NCBI GenBank assembly: GCA_958295845.1
Contig: OY282376.1
Coordinates: forward strand, 5,159,022 to 5,223,021
From: Caldilineaceae bacterium
GTDB taxonomy: Bacteria; Chloroflexota; Anaerolineae; Caldilineales; Caldilineaceae
DNA length: 64,000 nt
Direction: 5' to 3'
This document shows, in pieces, positions 30,501 through 36,234 of this stretch (the first letter of the stretch is position 1; every line of letters starts with the position of its first letter). The position numbers and the translations under genes were made by a program. The notes below the pieces were generated by a model. The model made no database searches. It had not been told where the DNA came from and saw nothing but the letters and a program-made list of their open reading frames with translations.

Positions 30501-30677
30501 CCGCGCGGCAATCTCAATCCTATCGGCTCGAATGTGTTGTCCTGGGAGTCAGTCACGTGTCCTCAGAGTTCTGTACCAGCGGGATTGCGGCGTGGGGAGA
30601 GCAGTATCCCGCGGCTGTGGTTCCTGTCCTGGCGCCTTTCAGCAAAATGGCAGGCAGTGTTTGAAAGCGGGTCATAA
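18531..30677 (+). CDS. Giant secreted leucine-rich-repeat protein with Thr/Pro linkers and FN3 domains
   Basis: About 4,048 residues. I start at ATG 18531 (GAGGA seven bases upstream), which gives a signal peptide (basic MRQTQVCRLKK then a hydrophobic core, cleavage near residue 35-44). The frame is open further upstream but there it is the duplicated non-coding segment. Order: PEPATAT repeats (about 48-140), fibronectin type III (about 146-240), TPTATSEQAVSPE repeats (to about 480), then 13 modules from residue 485 to 3355. Each module has an N-cap like LVALYNATDGANWTDKTNW...GEWHGV, two to ten plant-type 24-residue LRRs (LxxNQLSGSIPAELGNL) and a C-cap CVPAALF...LGLxxCGD. A Thr/Pro linker (about 3358-3735), a second FN3, a 14th short module and a tail of about 80 unrelated residues follow. 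No LPXTG, anchor helix or other sorting signal is visible. Probably an extracellular binding or adhesion protein; the ligand is unknown. Confidence 0.93.
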   Translation: MRQTQVCRLKKVLIITMTLTFLFEMPGVLPASISSAETRRVHAQVNSTPEPATATPEPATATPEPATATPEPATATPEPATATPEPATATPEPATATPEPATVTPEPATVTPELATATPGLSTATPEPATATPEPATATATATAMAAPASPQKLRAVSTHNKVTLTWDDPGDGSVRGYRIERRGAEETADQFVTLVEDSDSAATQYVDSSVALASGYVYRVRAINAAGVSEPSSELRVDTLAAPPATPTNTPTVSSEQAVSPEQTVTPTATPTVSPKQAVTPTATPTATSEQAVSPEPTATPTTTPTATSEQAVSPEPTATPTATSEQAVSPEPTATPTATSEQAVSPEPTATPTATSEQAVSPEPTATPTVTPGQAVSPEPTATPTVTSEQAVSPEQTVTPTATSEQAVSPEQTVTPTATSEQAVSPEQTVTPTATSEQAVSPEQTATPTATSEQAVSPKRAVTPEPTATPTPTPTATTTPAVTDKDVLVAFYNATDGPKWTSNTNWNSTEALGDWHGVTTDDNGRVTGLDLVNNNLNGSIPAALGKLSALKKLNLMRNELNGSIPATLGRLSALEELNLSANDLNGSIPAKLGNLSALKMLNLSVNDLNGSIPADLSKLSALTHLSLYGNDLNGSIPADLSKLSALTHLYLSHNNFGGSIPVRLGNLSNLVHLYLHHNKLKGSIPARLGNLSNLTQLYLNGNRLSGSIPARLGNLSNLSHLALSANQLSGSIPTELGNLSNLTTLYLDDNQLSGCVPASLFQAGTHDLDDMSLSACAAVTPTPTGSTTVTPTATTTPTGNATVTPTATTTPTGSATVTPTATTTPTGSATVTPTVTPTPTGSATVTPTATTTPTGSATVTPTATTTPTGTTTPVIAGRDVLVALYNATDGANWTSNTNWNSTEALGDWHGVTTDADGRVTRLDLFSNNLNGTLPAALGSLSALTQLRLYDNQLSGSIPAALGSLSAVTTLSLNENQLSGSIPAELGNLSAVTKLRLNSNQLSGSIPAELADLSSLTHLYLSGNQLSGCVSAALHQVAANHDLDSLGLPACGDRGVLVALYNATDGANWTSNTNWLSTEPIGDWHGVSTSDSGRVTGLDLINNNLSGTLPAALGRLSALTQLRLYDNQLSGSIPAALGNLGSLSVLSLSNNQLSGTIPTEMGNLSKLTRLLLSGNQLSGLIPSELGSLSNLSVLSLNSNQLSGSIPAELGNLSALTKLRLSSNQLSGSIPTELADLSSLTHLYLSGNQLSGCVPATLFNVANDDLDSLGLPACGDRGALVALYNATDGANWTDKTNWNSTEPLGEWHGVTTDADGRVTGLNLINNSLSGTLPAALGRLSALTQLYLKDNQLSGSIPAELGNLSNLTQLHLDDNQLSGSIPAALGNLSNLTLLNLNDNQLSGTVPAALGNLSSLSVLNLDDNQLSGTIPAELGNLSNLTYLSIDRNQLSGTVPAELGNLSKLAQLYLTSNQLSGSIPAALGDLSRLGWLYLSGNEFSGCVPAALFDVKHHDLNKLGLQPCGDRGVLVALYNATDGANWTDKTNWNSTEPLGDWHGVTTDDDGRVTGLDLINNNLSGTLPAALGRLSTLTQLRLYDNQLSGSIPSELGKLSNLSVLSLNNNQLTGTVPTELGNLSALTRLLLNGNQLSGSIPSELGSLSTLTVLSLNGNQLSGTVPAELGSLSALTKLRLNSNQLSGSIPAELADLSSLTHLYLSGNQLSECVPAALFDVTHHDLNDLGLAACGDRGVLVALYNATGGANWTDKTYWLSDKPIGEWHGVTTDDDGRVTELDLTNNNLRGSIPTDLGRLGALTELYLGNNQLSGSIPAELGKLSNLTHLYLYSNQLSGGIPVKLGNLSKLTRLNLAVNSLSGSIPARLGNLSKLTLLSLNINQLSGSIPERLGNLSELTQLNLNNNQLSGCVPAALFDVTHHDLNDLGLAECGERGALVALYNATGGANWTIKTNWLSDKPIGEWHGVTTDDDGRVTELDLINNNLRGTIPTDLGRLGALTELKLGNNQLSGSIPAELGNLSNLTLLYLFSNQLSGGIPAKLGNLSKLTQLHLAVNALSGTIPTELGNLSNLTMLSLSINQLSGTIPTELGDLSNLTLLYLQRNQLSGSIPAELGNLSSLTHLYLKTNQLSGCVPAALFAVANHDLNDLGLQKCGDKKALVALYNATDGANWTDKTNWLSEKPIGDWHGVTTDSNGRVTKLILNSNNLNGTLPAALGSLSNLRHLHLHSNQLSGSIPKAWGYLSSLKELHLHSNQLSGSIPAALGRLSNLTKLYLHSNQLSGSIPAELSNLSSLTHLYLKTNPLSGCVPADLFAVANHDLKRLGLQPCGDMGVLVALYNATDGANWTDKTNWLSKKPIGEWHGVTTDSDGRVTRLILSGNNLNGSIPAELGSLSNLRDLHLHSNELSGSIPVELGNLSNLKELSLAVNQLSGSIPAELGNLSNLAHLYLSGNQLSGTIPAELGSLSSLTHLYLQTNQLSGTIPVELGDLSSLTHLYLKTNQLSGCVPAALFAVETNDLNSLGLQPCGDMGVLVALYNATDGANWTDKTNWLSREPIGEWHGVTTDSDGRVTRLILNSNILSGTIPSELGSLSNLRRLHLHSNQLSGSIPAELGSLSNLKELHIHSNQLSGTVPAELGKLSNLTKLYLKDNQLSGTIPTELGSLSNLKELSLAVNQLSGTIPVELGDLSSLTHLYLKTNQLSGCVPAALFAVANHDLNSLGLQPCGDMGVLVALYNATDGANWTDKTNWLSKKPIGEWHGVTTDDDGRVTKLILNGNNLNGTLPSELGDLSNLTHLYLQTNQLSGSIPEELGDLSTLTHLYLSGNQLSGCVPAALFAVANHDLNDLGLQPCGDMGVLVALYNATDGANWKDKTNWLSREPIGEWHGVTTDTDGRVTRLILNSNILSGTIPSDLGSLSNLRHLHLHSNQLSGSIPAELGSLSNLKELHIHSNQLSGTLPADLGSLSNLTKLYLKDNKLSGSIPAELGSLSNLKELSLAANQLSGTIPVELGDLSSLTHLYLNTNQLSGCVPTALLAVANQDLDRLGLPTCVDRNALVALYNATDGANWIIRTNWLSDKPLGEWYGVTTDADARVTRLILNGNSLNGTLPVELGDLSNLRHLHLAVNELSGSIPSALGRLSNLTRLSLSNNQLSGSIPPELGNLSSLEWLYLYTNELSGSIPAKLGDLSNLTQLSLDKNQLSGSIPKALSDLNKLTQLYLSGNQLSGSIPVELGDLPSLEYLGLDANALSGAVPVELGNLSSLKELGLNNNALSGSIPVELGNLSSLGFLNLVNNELSGSIPSELGDLSSLVELYLEDNQLSGCVPAALLAVAYHDLDSLGLSTCKEQQTNLPTASPTPTATTTPTPGLELLVTPAPTATTTPTPVPGLQPLVTPTPTATTTPTPTATTTPTPGLQPLVTPTPTATTTPTPGLQPLVTPTPTATTTPTPGLQPLVTPTPTATPTPTPAPGLQPLVTPTPTATTTPTPAPGLQPLVTPTPTATTTPTPGLQPLVTPTPTATTTPTPGLQPLVTPTPTATTTPTPGLQPLVMPTPTATATPTASSEATATPTPTATATPTASSEATATPTPTATATPAASSEPTATPTPTATTTPAARSEPTATIESPWPEAPTGPTEKTAAQALTATLTATPEPTPTATQALTATLTATPEPTPTATQAQTATLTATPEPTPTATQALTATLTATPEPTPTATQALTATLTATPEPTPTAVTPAVPAPPQNVRAIVVAQDAVALTWDDPEDSSVSGYRVERRGGEDTAEQFVMLVEDSGSAATHYFERTVLPASSYVYRVRAINAAGLSAPSDEVRVNTQPAPAVVIGDPDRDVLVTLYRETDGPNWAANTNWLSDRALDEWYGVTTDADGRVIGLSLDGNRLYGTVPEALRDLSELAWLDLSRNRLYGTVPEALGDLSKLTHLYLAGSALSGCIPISLRRVPSSDFASMGLPFCQQSLTSSCLDAQVASEERWRTPRGNLNPIGSNVLSWESVTCPQSSVPAGLRRGESSIPRLWFLSWRLSAKWQAVFESGS

Positions 30678-30843
30678 TCGCGTAAGGGGGCCGGGTGCGT
30701 TCATTCCGGTGGGGTGTGCGGATTGTTGGCGTAGCCGGTGGCGCAGGAGATTTCTATCCGTGTCAAGGCTGCGCGTAAAACAACGCCAAATAGTTGACGG
30801 ACAGGGCGATTCCGGCGACAATCGGCTTGAACAGGCGGATCCG

Positions 30844-30939
30844 GAGACGTTTCAGGCGTTCGCTGAACAGTCCGGGCGGTTGGCCGCGGCACACGAGCGC
30901 AACCGTCTGGCCAGAGGGTTGCACAGCGCTCTGGGACAG
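30844..30939 (+). pseudogene. Remnant of a NarX-type histidine kinase DHp segment
   Basis: A short stretch reads ETFQAFAEQSGRLAAAHERN then RLARGLHSALGQ. It aligns with the phospho-acceptor region of the two kinases that follow (AAAERERIARDLHDTLGH). The reading breaks down on both sides and no start or ATPase domain is present. It sits in the otherwise empty 383-base gap between the giant LRR gene and the first kinase. Confidence 0.45.
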
Positions 30940-31060
30940 AGGAAGAGCCGGGTATGGACAGCGAAGGGAAGCGAGGAGAAAACTACAGCATGGGAGGGCG
31001 GCAGGCGCCCTGTTCATGCCGGCAGGAAATCATATATACTTCAAGCCGGAGAAACTGTGA

Positions 31061-32332
31061 ATGGCTGTAAAGGGTCTGTACTATAAATTGTTGGCTGGGA
31101 ACTGGTCTTATGACCATCGAGATTTCATGTTGCGTCTTGCCGGGCAAGCATTTCTCATGGTCTCTGTGTTCTACTCATACATACAGATGGGTGCAGTGCC
31201 GGGGCCGATACCTCTGGCCGGGTTATTCCTTTTCAGCGCCCTTTTTTGGCGCAGGAAATGGGACTACAGCGCGTTGGCGCACACGCATGTTTATATGGCG
31301 GCACAGACCGTGATATCCACTTTGATTGTTTTCCAGGATTTTACTTTGTCCTGTATGTTTGTGGTTCTCGCCGGGCAGTCAGCGGTGGTATTCAGCAAGA
31401 TGCGGACCAGTCTGATCTGGTCTGCGATATTGTATTTTATTGTACTAATTGCAAACTTTAGTCAGCCCGGGGACGATCTGTTCACGCCGACGAGCAGAGC
31501 GGTTGCAGTCATCGCCGTGATGGTTATTTCCGGCTTCATGAGCGCCAGCATAGGAAGGACAAGACGGGAGCATGCCAAGATTCAGGATCTGCTGACGGAG
31601 CTCAACGAGGCCAATTCGCGGTTGCGGAAGTACGCAAGGCAGGCCGAATTTTTGTCTGCGGCAGCCGAGCGGGAACGCATCGCCAGAGATTTACACGATA
31701 CGCTTGGGCACAGGTTGACGGTATCGGTCGTGCAGTTGGAGGGCGCGGAGCGGCTGATGGAACGGGATCCCCACCGGGTCGCCGGGATGCTCGAGACGGT
31801 GCGCTCACAACTGATGACAGGGCTGGACGAATTGCGTCAGACTCTTCTGGTACTGCGTGGGCACAATGTCACCAGCGCCAGTCTGATCGACTCTTTGCAT
31901 AAGATCACAGAAGAGTTTGCGAACGTCACGGGCATAGATTGCCACAGGCGGCTGCCCGACATGTTACGGGCGCCCTTGTCCGATGAACAGTGCATGGCGA
32001 TATACCGGATCGTTCAGGAGACGCTGACCAACACGCAGAAGCACGCCCAGGCGCAGAATGTGTGGGTGGAATTGGAATCGAGCGATGATGCGCTGATCCT
32101 GAAGGTACAGAATGACGGCCGGGACTTCGACCCGTCCAAAAGCAATGGGTTTGGTTTGCTGGGGATGCAGGAGCGGGCCGCGCAGCTTGGCGGCGATCTG
32201 CGTGTGATCACACCGGCGGCGGGCGGCACTCTGGTGATCTTCTCTCTGCCTATCGGGATAAACGGCACACGCGAGTATATTGTGGCCGGATCGCAGTTGA
32301 ACCACTTTGAAGTAATGGGAGGTGCGAGATGA
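31061..32332 (+). CDS. Membrane sensor histidine kinase, NarX/DesK type
   Basis: 423 residues. The N-terminal half has about six hydrophobic segments (residues 24-165) with no large extracellular domain. Next come a short coiled coil (168-195), a HisKA_3 phospho-acceptor motif ERIARDLHDTLGH with His at 212, and a HATPase domain with N-box ETLTNTQKHA (Asn 324), NDGRDFD and GFGLLGMQERAAQLGG. All catalytic motifs are intact. The stop overlaps an in-frame ATG for the next kinase. The likely partner regulator is at 33989. DesK-like membrane kinases of this plan often sense membrane state or small ligands; the signal here is unknown. Confidence 0.92.
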   Translation: MAVKGLYYKLLAGNWSYDHRDFMLRLAGQAFLMVSVFYSYIQMGAVPGPIPLAGLFLFSALFWRRKWDYSALAHTHVYMAAQTVISTLIVFQDFTLSCMFVVLAGQSAVVFSKMRTSLIWSAILYFIVLIANFSQPGDDLFTPTSRAVAVIAVMVISGFMSASIGRTRREHAKIQDLLTELNEANSRLRKYARQAEFLSAAAERERIARDLHDTLGHRLTVSVVQLEGAERLMERDPHRVAGMLETVRSQLMTGLDELRQTLLVLRGHNVTSASLIDSLHKITEEFANVTGIDCHRRLPDMLRAPLSDEQCMAIYRIVQETLTNTQKHAQAQNVWVELESSDDALILKVQNDGRDFDPSKSNGFGLLGMQERAAQLGGDLRVITPAAGGTLVIFSLPIGINGTREYIVAGSQLNHFEVMGGAR

Positions 32333-32439
32333 ATTGGGTTGGTAGGGGAGCCAGATACGATTTCGGTTTGGGTCCATCAGTTTCTCCTCTCTTGAGGAGA
32401 CGTTATGGGTGTTTCTTTGTTGCGGAGGAAGATCGTTCG

Positions 32440-33693
32440 ATGGGGCACTTTTTGAGTTTGCGTGCATTCGGCAGATGGATACGTGATGGATTTCGGCAAA
32501 GGACTCGGTCTTATCGTTGGGAAAATTTCCCGATTCATTGTGCCGCGCAGGCGGTTGTCATTTTGATGCTGGTCCACTATCACATACTGAACGGTTCAAT
32601 GCCGGAGCCGTTTTTTGTGATTGGAGCGCTATTATTCAGTTTTCTATTTTGGCGTGTACCGACAGGCGATTACCGGCGCAATCAACTTTATCTGGTGGCG
32701 CAGACTCTGATCGCGTGCCTGGGATATTTTCAGGATTTTCTTTTCATCTATCTGTTTCTGCTTCTGGTCGGGCAGGCGGTGTTTCTATTCAGGATTGGAC
32801 CCGCGCTGGTCTGGATTGGCGTGTATGTGGCGATTGCGCTGTGGGGCACCTTTTTCCGACATGCTGAAGGGCCGCTACCGCCCGTGGACAGCACCATCCT
32901 GTTCGCTGTGGGCTTCATCTTCAGCGGCATTTTGAGCAATCGAATCGCGTACGAAAGGCGCGTGAAGCGAGATGTCGGACGTCTGTTGGCAGAGATATCG
33001 CAGGCCCATGCGCGTTTGCGAGAATACATTGGACAGCGCAGGTTTCTGGTTATGGTGGAGGAGCATAATCGCCTCGCGCGCGAGCTACACGAATCTCTCG
33101 GGCACAGGCTTACCGTCGCGATCGTGCAGGTGGAGGGCGCGAATCGAGTGATGGAAAAGGATTCACTGCAGGCGGACGCGATGCTTAAGACGGTGCATTC
33201 GCAACTCAAAGCGGGGCTGGATGAACTACGCGATACGATTCAGGCGTTGAGCACGCCTGAGATAAACGCCAGAAATCTGACGCCTGTGTTGCGACGGTAC
33301 ATCAGTGAGTTTTTCCGGGAGACGGACATTTCTCTCCACGTCGAGCTGACGGACGTCCCCGATTTTCTGTCCGAGTCCGATTGTCTGACGGTGTACCGGG
33401 CGATACAGGAATGGTTGATGCACATGCAAAACCATGCCCATCCTATGAACATATGGATGGATTTGGATGTTACGGATGATTCATTGGTTCTGGCCATGCG
33501 GCATGACGGCCAGGAGGTCGACCTGTCCACCGGCTACGGCTACGGAGTGCCGGGGATGCAGGAGCGGGCGTTTCAACTTGGGGGGACGCTACGAGTGACC
33601 AAACCGGCGCAAGGCGGCGGCGTTATGGTGACATTCACCCTGCCTATCGGGGGGGAGACGGAGCGGGAGAGATCATGGTGGGATGGCGGGTAA
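32440..33693 (+). CDS. Second NarX/DesK-type histidine kinase, ATP site altered
   Basis: About 417 residues, paralogous to the preceding kinase throughout. It has the same multi-helix membrane half, then NRLARELHESLGHRLT with the acceptor His at 217, then a HATPase domain. The N-box Asn is replaced: EWLMHMQNHA has His (residue 328) where the neighbour has Asn 324 in ETLTNTQKHA. The following motif reads HDGQEVD rather than NDGRDFD. The G-box YGYGVPGMQERAFQLGG is kept. It may therefore phosphorylate poorly and work as a heterodimer partner. I prefer ATG 32440 because GGAGGAA lies nine bases upstream and the length then matches the paralogue. The frame also opens at ATG 32329, overlapping the previous stop. 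Confidence 0.88.
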   Translation: MGHFLSLRAFGRWIRDGFRQRTRSYRWENFPIHCAAQAVVILMLVHYHILNGSMPEPFFVIGALLFSFLFWRVPTGDYRRNQLYLVAQTLIACLGYFQDFLFIYLFLLLVGQAVFLFRIGPALVWIGVYVAIALWGTFFRHAEGPLPPVDSTILFAVGFIFSGILSNRIAYERRVKRDVGRLLAEISQAHARLREYIGQRRFLVMVEEHNRLARELHESLGHRLTVAIVQVEGANRVMEKDSLQADAMLKTVHSQLKAGLDELRDTIQALSTPEINARNLTPVLRRYISEFFRETDISLHVELTDVPDFLSESDCLTVYRAIQEWLMHMQNHAHPMNIWMDLDVTDDSLVLAMRHDGQEVDLSTGYGYGVPGMQERAFQLGGTLRVTKPAQGGGVMVTFTLPIGGETERERSWWDGG

Positions 33694-33944
33694 TCTGCCA
33701 CAGATTGGAGAACGGGGCCGGGCAGAGAGGCTTCGCACCTATTGGCGTGGGGTGGTGAGCCTATGCGCGGACGATGCGCGAGCAGCCGGCGGATTGTGCG
33801 AGATAGCGAGGACAGGTTGATTCTGAATATGCCGAGAGACGGGCGGGATATCGCTGCGTCATCCGGCGGTGGGTCGGGGGCGCCGGGATGCGGGGAGTCG
33901 TCGCACAATCAGGCGGCGTTCTGAAGACATGCTGCCTGCGGCAC

Positions 33945-33984
33945 AAGGGAAGGAAAGGGAAGGAAAGGGAAGGAAAGGGAAGGG
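33945..33984 (+). repeat. 10-bp purine repeat forming a Shine-Dalgarno array
   Basis: Four tandem copies of AAGGGAAGGA (the last ends GGG) lie immediately before AAGC-ATG of the response regulator. Each copy holds two AGGR-type ribosome binding cores; only the last is at normal spacing. Confidence 0.85.
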
Positions 33985-33988
33985 AAGC

Positions 33989-34642
33989 ATGTTTGATAAG
34001 ATTTCACTTTTGTTGGTGGACGATCAGGAGCTATTGCGTGAGGGGATGCGCATCATCCTCAATCTGGAAGAGGACATGATGGTTATCGGCGAGGCTGGAG
34101 ACGGTCAGGAGGCTGTCAGCCTGTATGACGAACTGCAGCCCGATGTGGTGTTGATGGATGTGCAGATGCCGGTTATGGACGGTCTCGATGCGGTCCGGTA
34201 TATCTGCCGGCGCGATCCACAGGCGAAGATCATCATATTGACGACTTTCGATAGCGACGAGTATGTGTTTGAAGGGATCCGGGCGGGCGCGCTGAACTAT
34301 GTGTTGAAGGCGACATCCAGCGATGATTTGGCTACCGCGGTGCGCACGGCATATCGGGGCGGTTCCTACCTTGATGTATCGGTCGCTCGCAAGATCGTCA
34401 ATGAATTTGTTCGTCAGCCGCCGCCTGCCTACGAAGCTTCGAGACTGGCCGAACCTCTCAACGAGCGGGAAGTGGAGATTCTGCGCCTGCTGAGAGACGG
34501 TTGCCGAAACCAGGAGATCGCGGCGCGACTTCATCTGGCCGAAGGGACGGTGAAGAACTATGTTTCGGTGCTGATGGGGAAGCTCAATGTCCGCGATCGG
34601 ATGCAGGCGGTTTTGCGGGCAAAGGAGTTAGATTTGTTGTAA
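33989..34642 (+). CDS. NarL/LuxR-type response regulator
   Basis: 217 residues: receiver domain with acidic pair at 11-12, phospho-acceptor Asp 57 (LMDVQMP), Thr in ILTTFDS and Lys 107 (YVLKATS), then a linker and a LuxR-type helix-turn-helix (LNEREVEILRLLRDGCRNQE and GTVKNYVSVLMGKLNVRDR). This is the expected partner of HisKA_3 kinases, two of which lie directly upstream. ATG 33989 begins the receiver domain and follows a purine-rich repeat. Earlier in-frame starts would add unrelated residues. Confidence 0.94.
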   Translation: MFDKISLLLVDDQELLREGMRIILNLEEDMMVIGEAGDGQEAVSLYDELQPDVVLMDVQMPVMDGLDAVRYICRRDPQAKIIILTTFDSDEYVFEGIRAGALNYVLKATSSDDLATAVRTAYRGGSYLDVSVARKIVNEFVRQPPPAYEASRLAEPLNEREVEILRLLRDGCRNQEIAARLHLAEGTVKNYVSVLMGKLNVRDRMQAVLRAKELDLL

Positions 34643-34650
34643 CCCTGAGT

Positions 34651-34986
34651 TCATAACCGCGCGGCCGGCGGTGTCCCGGCCACGTGAGTGCGGGACCCAT
34701 CGGGTGGGTCGTTATCTTTTTTCTGCGTGGGCCCATCGCTCGGCCGGCGCGGGCTGGGTTGTTCGCCCAGGGCGATTTCAGGCGCGAAGACGTGCACCAA
34801 GTTATCGAAGTGTCCGGCGCAGAACGGCGGCAGGGGATCGGGGTCGGAGGCGATCAGTTGGAGTTGGCCGTCGTTGAGGTAGGCAGTGCGGCGCTGCGCT
34901 TTGCAGCCAAGGCAGATTTCGAGGCGAATGATTTCGCCGTTTTCTCCGAACCCATCGATGGGGTGTACCGCCTGCCAGCCATGCGT
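34651..34986 (-). pseudogene. Start-less copy of a small CxxC protein
   Basis: The readable part begins THGWQAVHPIDGFGENGE, then LEICLGCKAQRRTAYL, then ASDPDPLPPFC and HVFAPEIALGEQ. It aligns with the 73-residue protein encoded at 35475-35254 (ATHEW..., HCECGVRRRRWL..., TDPDPLPDC). Codon use is strongly GC3-rich, as in real genes, but no ATG, GTG or TTG is positioned to start it. Function unknown; paired cysteines suggest metal binding. Confidence 0.5.
34694..34722 (+). terminator. Possible terminator after the response regulator
   Basis: GACCCA pairs with TGGGTC across a five-base loop, followed after one base by TTATCTTTTTT. The stem is short, so support is modest. Confidence 0.4.
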
Positions 34987-35032
34987 TCGTTTTGGCGACG
35001 CGTTCTGTAGCCGATTGTGCGTCTGGTTCGCG

Positions 35033-35257
35033 CTACGGATTCGTATCCACCTCAATAGCCTTGACCGTAAGCTTATATACGCCGCGTTCAAGATTGCCAA
35101 CACTGTTTTCGTCAATTTCAAGAGCAAGCAGATCGTTCTTTCTATCAAGGTTTTCTGACAGTTTGAAGGGATCTGTTTTGTGCCTGATCTTTCGGATGTT
35201 CTCGGCGATTCCGCATTGGCCTGCTGCGCTTTATCCGCGTATTTGTAGGTAAGTCAT
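35033..35257 (-). pseudogene. Frameshifted small gene coupled to the CxxC protein
   Basis: ATG 35257 overlaps the upstream stop (ATGA). In that frame codon 9 is TAA, after which a protein-like reading continues (ENIRKIRHKTDPFKLSENL, then GNLERGVYKLTVKAIEVD) to a TAG. The first 15 codons look natural in the neighbouring frame (TYKYADKAQQANAES). Two small indels, one possibly a 4-base CTAC duplication, would restore a protein of about 72 residues. Unknown family. Confidence 0.45.
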
Positions 35258-35475
35258 TCTTCTCTGTTGCTCGCGAGCGGGCAATCCGGGAGCGGATCGG
35301 GATCAGTAAAGACGACAACGTCCCTGATGACTTGCCCGCCCTTGGTTGTCAGCCAGCGTCGCCGCCTTACTCCACATTCGCAGTGCTCAATACGCTCTGT
35401 CATACCACCTTCATATCGATCTGCACGCTGTAAAATCCATTCATGAGTAGCCATCGTTTGCCGTGAAAACGTCAT
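35254..35475 (-). CDS. Small CxC protein of unknown function
   Basis: 73 residues. The ATG at 35475 follows AAGGAG at 8 bases. Visible features are HCECGVRRRRWLTTKGG in the middle and TDPDPLPDCPL near the C-terminus; the three cysteines could bind a metal. A decayed paralogue lies 270 bases downstream (34986-34651), and a broken gene overlaps its stop codon, so this was once a small operon. I do not recognise the family. Confidence 0.55.
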   Translation of the reverse strand: MTFSRQTMATHEWILQRADRYEGGMTERIEHCECGVRRRRWLTTKGGQVIRDVVVFTDPDPLPDCPLASNREE

Positions 35476-35941
35476 GGCATTGCTCCTTGCGAGCGATTCC
35501 ACTGGCCGGCGGCGGCCGTTTTCCATTCCAATGTTTGCACTCGACGTTGAGAATCATGGTTGAAGGATTGGAGATGCGGGTTAACTTTTGTGTGTGTCGG
35601 TTTTCATCAACAAACCACCGACTTCAAATGATACAAGCATAAAATTTCTTTCTTATGTCATTTGCCTTTTTTCTGTGTCAGTATCGTGCCAAATTTGTCG
35701 CTAAGCAGCGGAGTGGGGGCATTTTGGTGCTACGCGTTTCAAATCAGGACCTGTGGACGGGCGGAGCGGCGGTTCAAGATGGCATTGTTTATCGTCGATT
35801 CCACCGCCAAGTTGCGCGGTCGGCGCGAGAGGCAGGCCGTCGCACTCCTAGCGCGTTGCGCCGGGTGCTGGAAGCAGTGCGGATGAGCAGGTTCCCGGGG
35901 TGCCTGAAAGGTGGACGCTGCTGCCACCGTCGTTGCTGTTT

Positions 35942-36121
35942 ACAAAAGAGCAGAGTCTCGAAGTGGGGAAGGTTGGAGGCGTGTAAAGCGGGCGGTATGG
36001 TTCCACACAGACCAGGGGTGTCGGTAGCGATGCGCACCCTGACAGGGTTTCCCGCCGGGCGAACCAAGTTAGCCGGTTCTGCGGGAACTGTTCCGGTCAG
36101 CTGGTTGATATGGAGGTTCAA
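35942..36121 (-). pseudogene. Leucine-rich-repeat gene fragment
   Basis: The minus strand reads LNLHINQLTGTVPAEPANLV followed by IATDTPGLCGTIPPALHASN. This is the plant-type LRR pattern (LxxNxLTGxVPxxLxxL) used in the giant protein at 18.5 kb, with a different C-cap. No signal peptide, N-cap or neighbouring repeat survives, so it is a remnant of another LRR protein. Confidence 0.55.
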
Positions 36122-36234
36122 CCTTATGTCGCGGGCGCCGGTTCGCACACATCTTTCGAGCCTCTATTGGCAGCATGGTTAACTGCGGCATTCAGTAACA
36201 GGAACCGGTCAATTCGACCCAATCTGCCGCTGGA

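Noticed and set aside
32329..32439. 37-residue N-terminal extension of the second kinase from the overlapping ATG
   Set aside because: Kept only as an alternative: the extension has no counterpart in the paralogue and ATG 32440 has a much better ribosome binding site.
35655..36182. 175-codon plus-strand ORF
   Set aside because: It is antisense to the LRR relic, which shows the family pattern on the minus strand.
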